The notes under the pieces: generated by a model | Told to the model about the DNA's origin: nothing | Seen by the model: only the letters and a program-made list of their open reading frames with translations | The model's database searches: none | Shown: positions 1 through 6,989 of the stretch, one piece after another | Layout of the letters: the number at the start of each line of letters is the position of its first letter | Numbering within the stretch: the first letter of the stretch is position 1 | Source: Clostridiales bacterium UBA8960 | GTDB lineage: Bacteria > Bacillota > Clostridia > Peptostreptococcales > Acidaminobacteraceae | DNA: 7,343 nt | Direction of reading: 5' to 3' | Assembly: GCA_003482695.1 (NCBI GenBank) | Contig: DMYC01000408.1 | Location: forward strand, 1-7,343 | Position numbers and translations under genes: made by a program

Positions 1-1613
1 ACTACTTCCGTATGTACAAAAAACTTGCGGGTATGACGGGTACGGCGAAGACGGAAGAAGATGAATTCAGACACATCTACAACATGGACGTCGTCATGAT
101 TCCGACGAATAAACCCATTGCGAGATTGGATCTTGACGATGCGATTTACAAAAATTTAAGAGGGAAATTCAACTCGGTGCTAACAGATATTGAAACGAGA
201 CACGAAAAAGGTCAACCGATACTTGTGGGTACCATCAGTATAGAAACATCAGAGTTTTTGAGCACGTTGCTTAAAAAGAAAGGCATCAAGCACGAAGTGC
301 TCAATGCCAAACAACATGATAGGGAAGCAGAAATCGTCGCACAAGCAGGACGTTACCAATCTGTTACCATCGCAACAAACATGGCGGGTCGTGGTACGGA
401 CATCGTACTTGGAGGCAATCCTGAGTTCCTAGCGAAACGCGACATGGTGAAAAAAGGGTATGATGAGCATATCGTAAACAAAGTGTCGAGTCCGATTATT
501 GGGGATGACCCAATCGTCCTTGAGGCGAAACCGGTCTATGACGAACTTTATGCGATGCATAAAAAAGTGACAGACGAAGAAGCCGCACTGGTTAAATCGG
601 TTGGTGGTCTGCATATTATTGGCACAGAACGTCATGAATCAAGACGTATAGACAACCAGCTTAGAGGCCGTGCCGGTCGTCAAGGCGACCCGGGATCCAC
701 ACAATTTTATATCTCGTTTGAAGATGACCTCATGAGATTGTTCGTTGGAGACCGTGCGAAAGCCATGGTTGAAACGCTTGGGTTTGATGAAGAGATGCAG
801 CTTGAAAACAAACTCTTATCCAAATCCATCGAAAATGCACAGAAAAAAGTGGAAGGTCGCAACTTCGGCATACGTAAACACGTCCTTCAATACGATGATG
901 TTATGAATAAGCAAAGAGAGATCATTTACGGTCAAAGAAATAAAGTGCTTCATGGTGAGGATTTGCGCGACAATGTCATCAACATGATCGAGAAAGTCAT
1001 CGACCGAACCATTCCGATATACACGGAGGGGTATAAATATCCTGAAGAGTGGGATCTGAACGGTCTTCTGAACCACTTGCAACCAATCTTCTTACCACAG
1101 GGTGCAATTGAGTTTACAGATGTTGAAAGCTTGACGTTCGAATCGCTTAAGTCGGTTATCTTCGAAAAAGCAAAAGAAATCTATGCATTTAAAGAGTCTG
1201 AAATCGGTCTTGAGCGCATGAGAGAAGTGGAACGTGCCATCTTGCTACGCGTCGTCGATCTTCACTGGATCGATCACATCGATGCCATGGACGACCTCAA
1301 GCAAGGTATTGGACTTCGTGCCATCGGCCAGCAAGATCCAGTGATCGCCTATAAAATGGAAGGTTTCGACATGTTTGATGAGATGATCTCCAACATTCAG
1401 GAAGAGACTGTCAAAGCATTGTTCCATGCGACGGTCCAAACTGAAACCGAGCGTAAAGCGGTGGCGAAAGTGACGAATACGTCGGGCACTGGCGATGCAG
1501 AAGTCACTAAAAAACCTGTGAAAGTGGATAAAAAAGTCGGAAGAAACGACCCATGTCCATGTGGCAGTGGTAAAAAATACAAAAGATGTCACGGCGCGAA
1601 CCTGGAAGAATAG
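1..1613 (+). CDS. secA: SecA preprotein translocase ATPase, C-terminal part (5' end outside the window)
   Basis: SecA is the cytosolic motor ATPase that pushes unfolded secretory proteins through the SecYEG channel. The reading frame is open from the left edge (first full codon at base 3, reading Tyr-Phe-Arg before Met at base 12), so the N-terminal nucleotide-binding part is missing. Counting from that internal Met as residue 1, KLAGMTGTA (4-12) precedes the second ATPase domain, with helicase motif [11 protein letters not shown] (126-135) and motif [13 protein letters not shown] (216-226). The helical scaffold and wing region follows, with [11 protein letters not shown] (292-302). After a low-complexity linker (about 475-507) comes the SEC-C zinc motif: C515, C517, C526 and H527. 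This tail is known in the family to bind zinc and to contact SecB and/or ribosomes. The 536 visible codons end in TAG. The position just upstream of prfB is the usual arrangement in Bacillota. No frameshift or missing motif is seen. Confidence 0.97.
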   Translation, partial: YFRMYKKLAGMTGTAKTEEDEFRHIYNMDVVMIPTNKPIARLDLDDAIYKNLRGKFNSVLTDIETRHEKGQPILVGTISIETSEFLSTLLKKKGIKHEVLNAKQHDREAEIVAQAGRYQSVTIATNMAGRGTDIVLGGNPEFLAKRDMVKKGYDEHIVNKVSSPIIGDDPIVLEAKPVYDELYAMHKKVTDEEAALVKSVGGLHIIGTERHESRRIDNQLRGRAGRQGDPGSTQFYISFEDDLMRLFVGDRAKAMVETLGFDEEMQLENKLLSKSIENAQKKVEGRNFGIRKHVLQYDDVMNKQREIIYGQRNKVLHGEDLRDNVINMIEKVIDRTIPIYTEGYKYPEEWDLNGLLNHLQPIFLPQGAIEFTDVESLTFESLKSVIFEKAKEIYAFKESEIGLERMREVERAILLRVVDLHWIDHIDAMDDLKQGIGLRAIGQQDPVIAYKMEGFDMFDEMISNIQEETVKALFHATVQTETERKAVAKVTNTSGTGDAEVTKKPVKVDKKVGRNDPCPCGSGKKYKRCHGANLEE

Positions 1614-1650
1614 GTTAGGCAGGATACCAATCAAATTTAGCATTTAAGTC

Positions 1651-1686
1651 AAGGCCAGAATTGAGAACGTCAACTCTGGCCTTTAT
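1651..1686 (+). terminator. Hairpin after secA, probable weak terminator or attenuator before prfB
   Basis: The 14-nt arms 1651-1664 and 1670-1683 pair around a 5-nt loop (GAACG), with one A-C mismatch inside the stem. The outer part AAGGCCAGA pairs with TCTGGCCTT. The stem is followed only by TTTAT (counting its last two T), a short U tract, so termination may be partial. It lies 37 bases after the secA stop and 22 bases before the prfB start. On the opposite strand no T run follows the stem, so it would act on + transcripts. It may let part of the secA transcript continue into prfB. Confidence 0.6.
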
Positions 1687-1689
1687 AAA
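1661..1689 (+). promoter_or_regulatory. Candidate sigma-A promoter for prfB, embedded in the hairpin
   Basis: TTGAGA (1661-1666) and TATAAA (1684-1689) are separated by exactly 17 bases, and each hexamer differs from consensus at one position. The -35 lies in the 5' arm and loop of the hairpin, and the -10 starts right after its 3' arm. Initiation about 7 bases beyond the -10 would start near 1696, leaving a leader of only about 10 bases, at the edge of the prfB ribosome binding site. That short leader is the main reason to doubt it. Confidence 0.45.
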
Positions 1690-1705
1690 GTGAAGAGGTG
1701 GTTTT

Positions 1706-2834
1706 ATGATTATTTTAGAAAGAATAGGTAGAGAGATTAAAAAACTAAAGGCGTCCATCGCTGAGCTTGAGGTGTCACTTTGACCTGGCTAACGTCAGAT
1801 ATCGCATAGAAGAGATCGAGATGGACATGACTGCGCCAGATTTTTGGAACGACAACGAAACGGCGCAAACCAAGCTTAAATTTCAAAAGCAGCTCAAAAC
1901 AAAAGTGGAAAAATACGAAGCCCTTTTAAACAAAGCGGAGGAAATCGAAGGCCTTGTGGAAATGGCCCTCATGGACAGTGATGACTCATTTGAAGCCGAA
2001 GTCTCGGAGAGTTATGACGCACTTGAAGCGAGTTATGATAAATTGCTTCTAGAAACCCTGCTAAAGGGCGATTATGATGCCAACAATGCAATCCTATCGA
2101 TCCACGCAGGCTCGGGTGGTACAGATGCACAAGACTGGGCGGCTATGCTACTGAGGATGTACAAACGCTGGGGTGAACAACACGGTTATACTGTGAAAAC
2201 ACTTGATTTGCAGGATGATACCGAAGCGGGCATTAAAAGCGTATCGCTCATGTTTGAAGGATTAAACGCCTATGGGTTTCTCAAATCGGAAAAAGGCGTT
2301 CATCGAATCGTGCGCATATCGCCATATGACGCTTCAGGAAAAAGGCACACATCCTTTTCGTCCGTCGATGTCATGCCTGAAATCGACGATTCTGTTGCCA
2401 TCGACATTAACCCAATGGATTTAAGAATCGATACGTTTAGATCGTCAGGATCTGGTGGGCAACACGTCAATACCACCGATTCAGCTGTTCGTATCACACA
2501 TATACCAACGGGCGTCGTGACCGCATGTCAAACGGAGCGTTCACAGATCTCAAATCGCGAAACAGCCATGAAAATGCTCAAAAGTAAGCTCATCGAGCTA
2601 AAGGAACGCGAGCACAAAGACCGCATCGAGGATTTGGCCGGTGACTACTCCCAAATCACATGGGGCAGTCAGATACGTTCTTATGTTTTCCACCCATACA
2701 ACCTTGTCAAGGACCATAGGACAGGTGCTGAGATGGGCAATATACAAGCGGTGATGGATGGCGAAATCGACCTTTTCATCGACGCATATTTAAAGGAGGC
2801 AAGCAATAGTGAGCTCAAATCAAACACCCAATAA
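1706..2834 (+). CDS. prfB: Peptide chain release factor 2 (RF2), produced by programmed +1 frameshift
   Basis: RF2 reads UGA and UAA stop codons and triggers peptide release on the ribosome. The start ATG at 1706 follows AGAGGTGG (1694-1701). The first 25 codons (MIILERIGRE...) end at an in-frame TGA (1781-1783). A +1 shift continues as GAC CTG GCT at 1782, giving DLANVRYRIEE, which matches the conserved RF2 N-terminal region. The joined product is 375 residues, close to the usual size (365 in E. coli). In this numbering the GGQ catalytic tripeptide falls at 250-252 and the stop-recognition tripeptide at 205-207, the same numbers as in E. coli RF2. The tripeptide reads SPY instead of the usual SPF. 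Residue 246 is Ser, a small residue as in most bacteria, unlike Thr in E. coli K-12. The acidic, coiled N-terminal domain spans roughly 1-110. The 3' end overlaps the tex start by 26 bases. Confidence 0.97.
1769..1784 (+). promoter_or_regulatory. prfB programmed +1 frameshift site
   Basis: The stretch reads GAGGTG TCA CTT TGA C. The internal Shine-Dalgarno-like GAGGTG (1769-1774) lies three bases before CTT (1778-1780). It is followed by the stop TGA (1781-1783) and C, the same geometry as the classical RF2 autoregulatory site. When RF2 is scarce the ribosome pauses at UGA, the CUU tRNA slips forward onto UUU, and translation continues in the new frame. When RF2 is plentiful it terminates after 25 residues. 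The element therefore sets RF2 level by feedback. TGA followed by C is a poor termination context, which favours slipping. Confidence 0.97.
2792..2811 (+). promoter_or_regulatory. Ribosome binding site and GTG start of tex, inside prfB
   Basis: AAAGGAGG (2792-2799) is an almost perfect Shine-Dalgarno sequence within the last codons of prfB, nine bases before GTG (2809-2811). It decides the tex start: no ATG with comparable spacing exists. The start lies 23 bases before the prfB stop codon, so the two genes are likely translationally coupled. Confidence 0.85.
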
Positions 2835-5076
2835 TGAAACAGTTGAAAATATCGCGTTCAAGAAACTCATTACTTCACAGCTTTCGAAGGAGTTGTCGCT
2901 TAAACCGTCCCAAGTTGAGGCGACCATCGCACTCATCGATGAAGGCAACACGATTCCGTTTATCGCGCGTTACCGAAAAGAAGTCACAGGTGGCATCGAT
3001 GACGAAGTGCTTAGAGCATTTGACGACCGTTTGAAATACCTTAGAAATCTTCAGACGAGAAAAGAAGAGGTTATTCGAATCATAGAAGAACAAGGCAAAA
3101 TGACACCTGAGCTCAAAGCCGACATCGAAAAAGCGACCGTCCTCCAAACGGTTGAAGACCTATATCGCCCTTACAAGCAAAAGAAAAGCACACGTGCTTC
3201 GAAGGCGATCGAACGTGGACTTGAACCTCTTGCGGATATCATTTGGGCGCAAACGATGTTGTCTGGTGACATAAACGAAATCGCCGAAAGTTATATCGAC
3301 CCGGATAAAGACGTAAACACAATAAGCGATGCACTCGCTGGCGCAATGGATATCATCGCAGAACGCATCTCGGACGACCCGAATAACCGCACATTTATCA
3401 GAAAGTTCTACCTCACTCAAGGCGTAATCGAATCCGTCGCCACAAACGAGTCAGAGAGCTCCGTTTACGATATGTACTATAAATATTCCGAGCCGGTTTC
3501 AAAAGTGGCAAATCACAGGGTATTGGCACTGAACCGCGGTGAAAAGGAAAAAATGCTTCGCGTTAAAATCAACAGCCCTGACGAGCAAATTTTAGAGCAG
3601 CTTCACAAAGCGGTCATTAAAGAGCCAAAAGCCGTGACGACGGATTTGCTTATTCTAGCACTTGAAGATTCCTATAAGCGACTCATCTCGCCATCCATTG
3701 AACGTGAAGTGAGAAGCATGCTCACAGAGCACGCTGAAGAGGAAGCAATCAAAGTCTTCGGTAAGAATACGAAGTCGCTCCTCCTAGTCGCACCGGTGAA
3801 AGACATGCGCGTCCTTGCGATCGACCCGTCTTATAGGACTGGCTGCAAGCTCGCGGTACTTGATGAGACCGGTAAATTGCTCGAGTATGCGACCATTTAC
3901 CCAAATGCTCCACAGAACAAAGTCGAAGAGGCCAAACAAGTCTTAACGAAACTCATCAAAAAACATAAAATCAACATCATCCCGATCGGAAACGGCACAG
4001 CATCTCGTGAGACAGAGCAGCTTATTGCCGGTCTCATCAGCACACTGGATGAAGAAGTTTATTATACGATCGTCAGTGAAGCGGGTGCATCTGTATATTC
4101 GGCATCAAAACTTGCCACAGATGAATACCCGGACATAGACGTCTCGATTAGAGGTGCAATTTCCATCGGGCGTAGGCTTCAAGACCCGCTTGCCGAGCTC
4201 GTGAAAATCGATCCAAAGAGCATAGGTGTCGGTCAGTACCAACATGACGTCAATCAAAAGCGCCTTGAAGAACAACTCACCAATGTCGTCGAAGACTGTG
4301 TCAACAGCGTCGGTGTCGACCTCAATACAGCCACACCTTCTTTACTGAGCTACGTTGCGGGTGTTTCCATGACACTGGCTAAGAACATCGTGGCATATAG
4401 AGATGAAAACGGCAAATTCAAGTCTCGAAAAGAACTGCTCAAAGTCAAACGCCTCGGCGACAAAGTTTACCAGCAGGCCGTCGGTTTCATCAGAATCCCA
4501 AAAGCGACGAACCCACTCGACAACACGGCCGTTCATCCAGAAGCATATGAAGCGACGATGAAGCTGCTTGATACACTGGGGTATACGCCGAAAGACATTG
4601 AATTCGGATCAATCAAAGACATCAGCGATAAAGTCCTTCTTTACTCTGGCATCATGGGCGATACACCGGAGCATGTGAAATACAAGGCTGGCCTTGAAAA
4701 TCTATCTGCACAGCTTGATATTGGCGTCTTGACACTGAAAGATATAATAGAAGAAATCAAGAAACCGGGCAGAGACCCACGTGAAGAAATGCCTAAACCC
4801 GTATTTAGAAATGACGTTCTCAAAATGGAAGACCTCGCAGTCGGTATGGTTATGAACGGTACGGTTCGAAATGTTGTCGACTTTGGCGCTTTCGTCGATA
4901 TCGGTGTGAAACAGGATGGACTCGTTCATATCTCCCAAATTTGTGACCGCTTCATCAAACATCCGATGGAAGTCGTTTCAGTGGGTGACAACGTCAAAGT
5001 ACAAATTCTCACCATAGACCTTGTCAAAAACAAAATTGGTTTAACCATGAAGAACATCAAGGACGAAACCCTTTAA
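2809..5076 (+). CDS. tex: Tex/YhgF-type S1 RNA-binding transcription accessory protein
   Basis: Tex proteins are conserved cytoplasmic nucleic-acid-binding factors linked to transcription and RNA handling; their precise role is not settled. The 755-residue length is normal for the family (about 720-780). In order: a helical Tex N-terminal region (about 15-200, including the conserved IPFIARYRKE, 49-58, and a VEDLYRPYK segment, 115-123); an RNase H-like YqgF fold (about 330-455, with LAIDPSYRTGCKLAVLD); a helix-hairpin-helix region (about 500-570, with LLSYVAGV and a second hairpin near KRLGDKVYQQA); and a C-terminal S1 domain (about 676-748, with GTVRNVVDFGAFVDIG and DGLVHISQI). The GTG start is supported by a strong ribosome binding site inside prfB. 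Co-transcription with prfB is likely. No terminator is seen between its stop and the next promoter. No truncation or lost motif is evident. Confidence 0.96.
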   Translation: MSSNQTPNNETVENIAFKKLITSQLSKELSLKPSQVEATIALIDEGNTIPFIARYRKEVTGGIDDEVLRAFDDRLKYLRNLQTRKEEVIRIIEEQGKMTPELKADIEKATVLQTVEDLYRPYKQKKSTRASKAIERGLEPLADIIWAQTMLSGDINEIAESYIDPDKDVNTISDALAGAMDIIAERISDDPNNRTFIRKFYLTQGVIESVATNESESSVYDMYYKYSEPVSKVANHRVLALNRGEKEKMLRVKINSPDEQILEQLHKAVIKEPKAVTTDLLILALEDSYKRLISPSIEREVRSMLTEHAEEEAIKVFGKNTKSLLLVAPVKDMRVLAIDPSYRTGCKLAVLDETGKLLEYATIYPNAPQNKVEEAKQVLTKLIKKHKINIIPIGNGTASRETEQLIAGLISTLDEEVYYTIVSEAGASVYSASKLATDEYPDIDVSIRGAISIGRRLQDPLAELVKIDPKSIGVGQYQHDVNQKRLEEQLTNVVEDCVNSVGVDLNTATPSLLSYVAGVSMTLAKNIVAYRDENGKFKSRKELLKVKRLGDKVYQQAVGFIRIPKATNPLDNTAVHPEAYEATMKLLDTLGYTPKDIEFGSIKDISDKVLLYSGIMGDTPEHVKYKAGLENLSAQLDIGVLTLKDIIEEIKKPGRDPREEMPKPVFRNDVLKMEDLAVGMVMNGTVRNVVDFGAFVDIGVKQDGLVHISQICDRFIKHPMEVVSVGDNVKVQILTIDLVKNKIGLTMKNIKDETL

Positions 5077-5090
5077 AGCTAAATTTAGAC

Positions 5091-5118
5091 TGTACAATTC
5101 ACATGAAAGTGCTATAAT
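5091..5118 (+). promoter_or_regulatory. Candidate sigma-A promoter of the amidohydrolase gene
   Basis: TATAAT (5113-5118) matches the -10 consensus exactly. TGTACA (5091-5096), 16 bases upstream, matches four of six -35 positions. Initiation near 5125 would give a leader of about 33 bases with AGGGGG (5146-5151) before the ATG. A 10-bp perfect palindrome, CTAAATTTAG (5079-5088), lies just upstream and could be a regulator site, but nothing else supports that. Confidence 0.65.
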
Positions 5119-5157
5119 TTATTTAGTGAACCGAAACATTATTTTAGGGGGACGACT

Positions 5158-6315
5158 ATGTTGTTTATTAAAAATGCAAAAATTTTTACAATGACTGACG
5201 ACGTGATTCAAAACGGTTGCATTTTAATCGAAGATGGGAAAATCAAGGAAGTTGGCACGGACCTCGTCGCACCGCTTGACGCTGATGTCATCGATGCGAT
5301 GGGCAAGAACGTTTTTCCAGGTTTCATCGATGCACACTGCCATATCGGCATGTGGGAAGAAGGCATAGGTTTCGAAGGGGCCGATGGCAATGAAATGACC
5401 GACCCCATCACACCAAACCTTCGCGCCATCGACGCCATCAACCCAAGAGATGAAGCTTGTGCAAACGCGCTCAAAGGTGGTGTCACGACTGCAGCAACTG
5501 GTCCAGGCAGTGCCAATGTCATAGGCGGCGTTTTTTCAGTCATTAAGCTTCACGGTGACAGAATCGACGACATGGTCGTGGTAGAAAATTTAGCGATGAA
5601 ATGTGCATTCGGTGAAAATCCAAAGCGCGTTTATAACGATAAAAAGATGATGCCTTCCACACGTATGGGTACGGCAGCAAAACTTAGAGAAACCCTAATG
5701 AAAACAATCGATTATAGAGATAGAAAGCTGGCAGCAGCAGGAGAAGCAGGCAAAATGCCACTTTTCGACATGAAGCTTGAAGCGATGCTTCCAGTCATTA
5801 ACAAAGAGATGCCACTTAAAGCGCATGCGCACCGTGCAGACGACATCTTCACATCGATCCGCATCGCAAAGGAGTTCGACGTTCTTTTAACACTGGAACA
5901 CTGTACGGAAGGTCACCTAATCGCAGACCAGCTCGCAAAAGAAGGCTATCCAGCGATTATCGGCCCATCGTTCGGCAACAAGTCAAAATTCGAGCTGAAC
6001 CAAAAGACATTTGACACACCGGGTATTATGGTGAAAGCTGGCGTAAAAATCGCCATCATGACAGACAGCCCAGTGATTCCACTTGAATACCTGCCGATGG
6101 CAGCAGCACTTGCCCATAAAGCAGGTCTTGACGAAATGGAAGCCCTCAAATGCATCACCATCAACCCGGCTGAAATTTTAGGCATTTCCCACAGACTCGG
6201 CTCGATAGAAGCGGGTAAAGACGCCGACATCGTCATCTGGGATGGACATCCTTTTGATCTTCAGGCTAGAGTTGCTTATACACTTGTGAATGGTCAGGTT
6301 GTTTACAAAGGTTAG
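5158..6315 (+). CDS. Imidazolonepropionase-like metal-dependent amidohydrolase
   Basis: This belongs to the amidohydrolase superfamily, nearest to the imidazolonepropionase (HutI)-related group of cyclic amide or peptide hydrolases. Members hydrolyse C-N bonds with one or two active-site metals in a TIM barrel. The 385 residues begin with the small beta-sandwich segment found in the group (NAKIFTMTDD, GCILIEDGKI). Metal ligands are visible: H60 and H62 in GFIDAHCHIG, H223 and H225 in KAHAHR, H248 in LEHCTEGH, and D303 in MTDSP. The C-terminal signature (TINPAEILG, then GSIEAGKDADIVIW) closes the sandwich. No signal peptide is seen, so it is cytoplasmic. The ATG follows AGGGGG with a six-base spacer. 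It has its own promoter and terminator, so it is likely monocistronic. No histidine-utilisation genes are adjacent, so HutI activity is not implied and the substrate is unknown. Confidence 0.92.
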   Translation: MLFIKNAKIFTMTDDVIQNGCILIEDGKIKEVGTDLVAPLDADVIDAMGKNVFPGFIDAHCHIGMWEEGIGFEGADGNEMTDPITPNLRAIDAINPRDEACANALKGGVTTAATGPGSANVIGGVFSVIKLHGDRIDDMVVVENLAMKCAFGENPKRVYNDKKMMPSTRMGTAAKLRETLMKTIDYRDRKLAAAGEAGKMPLFDMKLEAMLPVINKEMPLKAHAHRADDIFTSIRIAKEFDVLLTLEHCTEGHLIADQLAKEGYPAIIGPSFGNKSKFELNQKTFDTPGIMVKAGVKIAIMTDSPVIPLEYLPMAAALAHKAGLDEMEALKCITINPAEILGISHRLGSIEAGKDADIVIWDGHPFDLQARVAYTLVNGQVVYKG

Positions 6316-6343
6316 TTGAATTGTTATATGAATATATTCTTGG

Positions 6344-6373
6344 CCCATTTGCTGAATGCAGGTGGGTTTTTTT
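6344..6373 (+). terminator. Intrinsic terminator of the amidohydrolase gene
   Basis: CCCATTTGC (6344-6352) pairs with GCAGGTGGG (6358-6366) across nine pairs, two of them G-U, around the loop TGAAT. A run of seven T follows directly (6367-6373). It lies 28 bases after the amidohydrolase stop codon and ends that transcription unit before the repeat element begins at 6384. Confidence 0.93.
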
Positions 6374-6383
6374 ATGGGGGGAG

Positions 6384-6538
6384 GCCTCTGCCGCAGCACG
6401 CGAGCGAAGCGACGAGCACATAAATGTTCACTTGGTCCTCGTGCGCTTCCCTTTGTTGGCCTTCGGCCGATGGAAGCGACTGCGGAATCGTTCTCTATTT
6501 ATGTGCTCGTCGCTTCGCTCGCGTGCCGCGGCAGAGGC
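6384..6538. repeat. Element copy 1: 42-nt inverted-repeat arms around the conserved core
   Basis: Arms 6384-6425 and 6497-6538 are complementary at 41 of 42 positions; the only mismatch is A6395 against C6527. They enclose a 71-nt loop that contains the 68-bp core shared with copy 2. The arms are rich in CG and in GCGAGCGAAGCG-like sequence, unlike the AT-rich flanks. Together with the internal pairing of the core, the 155 nt could fold into one long rod. CTTTTT (6541-6546) follows two bases after the 3' arm, so a + transcript might terminate here. The element lies between the amidohydrolase terminator and the promoter of the cysteine-rich protein gene. The family is not recognised. It carries no gene, so it is either a structured RNA or a non-autonomous mobile sequence. 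Confidence 0.9.
6428..6495. repeat. Conserved 68-bp core, copy 1
   Basis: The sequence from TCACTTGGTCC to GAATCGTTCTC is identical base for base to 7018-7085, 590 bases downstream in the same orientation, and identity stops sharply at both ends. Internal pairing on the + strand is as follows. GGTCC (6434-6438) pairs with GGAATC (6484-6489), with one bulge and one G-U. GTGCGCTTCC (6441-6450) pairs with GGAAGCGAC (6472-6480), with a bulged G. GGCC pairs with GGCC around TTC (6458-6468). A continuous open frame runs through the core, but identity at every base gives no sign of protein-level selection. The orientation of any RNA is not resolved. Confidence 0.95.
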
Positions 6539-6587
6539 AACTTTTTCCATATATTTAAACCCATTTTTTTCTGCGCGCTTCGCGGCG

Positions 6588-6617
6588 TTGCTAAAGGACT
6601 TGTATAAGTATTATAAT
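6588..6617 (+). promoter_or_regulatory. Candidate sigma-A promoter of the cysteine-rich protein gene
   Basis: TTGCTA (6588-6593) and an exact TATAAT (6612-6617) are separated by 18 bases. The start site would be near 6624, about 50 bases before the ATG at 6675. It lies downstream of element copy 1, so the gene can be transcribed independently of it. Confidence 0.65.
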
Positions 6618-6663
6618 GGTGTATAGTTATTCTTTTTGGCTGTGTTTAATATACTAAGAAAAT

Positions 6664-6677
6664 GGGGGAGCTTCATG
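6664..6677 (+). promoter_or_regulatory. Ribosome binding site deciding the start at 6675
   Basis: GGGGGAG (6664-6670) lies four bases before ATG (6675-6677). It supports this ATG over the upstream in-frame TTG at 6636, which has no purine-rich site before it. The spacing is on the short side. Confidence 0.75.
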
Positions 6678-6977
6678 GGACAATATGAAACGCTGTCACT
6701 TTGTGGCATGTACTGTGGTGGATGCAAGAATTATAAGAAAAATGCGAATTGTATGGGGTGTCGGAATGAAAAGGACCTTTTAGAGGATTGTCCAACTCGG
6801 GCGTGTTGTATCGCCAAAGGCTTATTACATTGTGGGCTATGCGATGCTTTTCCATGTAAAATTTTGAGTGATTTCTATAACGATGGTGCAGCTCACCGTG
6901 CAAAGGCATATGAAAACATGGTTAAGATTATTGAAATTGGTGCGGATGGGTGGCTGTCAGAGCAAGAGGACGATTAA
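6675..6977 (+). CDS. Small cysteine-rich DUF3795-type protein
   Basis: This is a 100-residue soluble protein resembling the DUF3795 family, small cysteine-rich proteins common in anaerobes and without an assigned function. Eleven cysteines crowd the first 61 residues: C10, C14, C17, C26, C29, C39, C44, C45, C53, C56 and C61. The family-type motifs are CGMYCGGC near the N terminus, CMGCRNEK in the middle, and CGLCDAFPC before the C-terminal helix. The spacing suggests binding of zinc or an iron-sulfur cluster, which is inference only. No signal peptide or membrane segment is present. The ATG is chosen because of the adjacent GGGGGAG. Its own promoter lies upstream. It is isolated from the housekeeping block and bracketed by two copies of the hairpin element; copy 2 begins 12 bases after its TAA. 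Codon use looks somewhat more AT-rich than in tex and prfB, compatible with an accessory gene. Confidence 0.85.
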   Translation: MGQYETLSLCGMYCGGCKNYKKNANCMGCRNEKDLLEDCPTRACCIAKGLLHCGLCDAFPCKILSDFYNDGAAHRAKAYENMVKIIEIGADGWLSEQEDD

Positions 6978-6989
6978 GGCATATGCGAC

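Noticed and set aside
1245..1643. 132-codon open frame on the - strand opposite the end of secA
   Set aside because: It is a shadow of the well-supported secA frame and has no ribosome binding site or recognisable domain.
6571..6587. GC-rich patch with CGCG-CTT-CGCG pairing downstream of copy 1
   Set aside because: The stem is only four pairs and resemblance to the arm or core sequence is too short to call a remnant copy.
6321..6626. Open frames of 101 and 83 codons on the + strand through element copy 1, and a 93-codon frame (6868-7149) through copy 2, sharing a segment reading LGPRALPFVGLRPMEATAE
   Set aside because: The shared peptide only reflects the identical 68-bp DNA core. The frames run through long inverted repeats, lack ribosome binding sites, and the last one overlaps the DUF3795-type gene in another frame.
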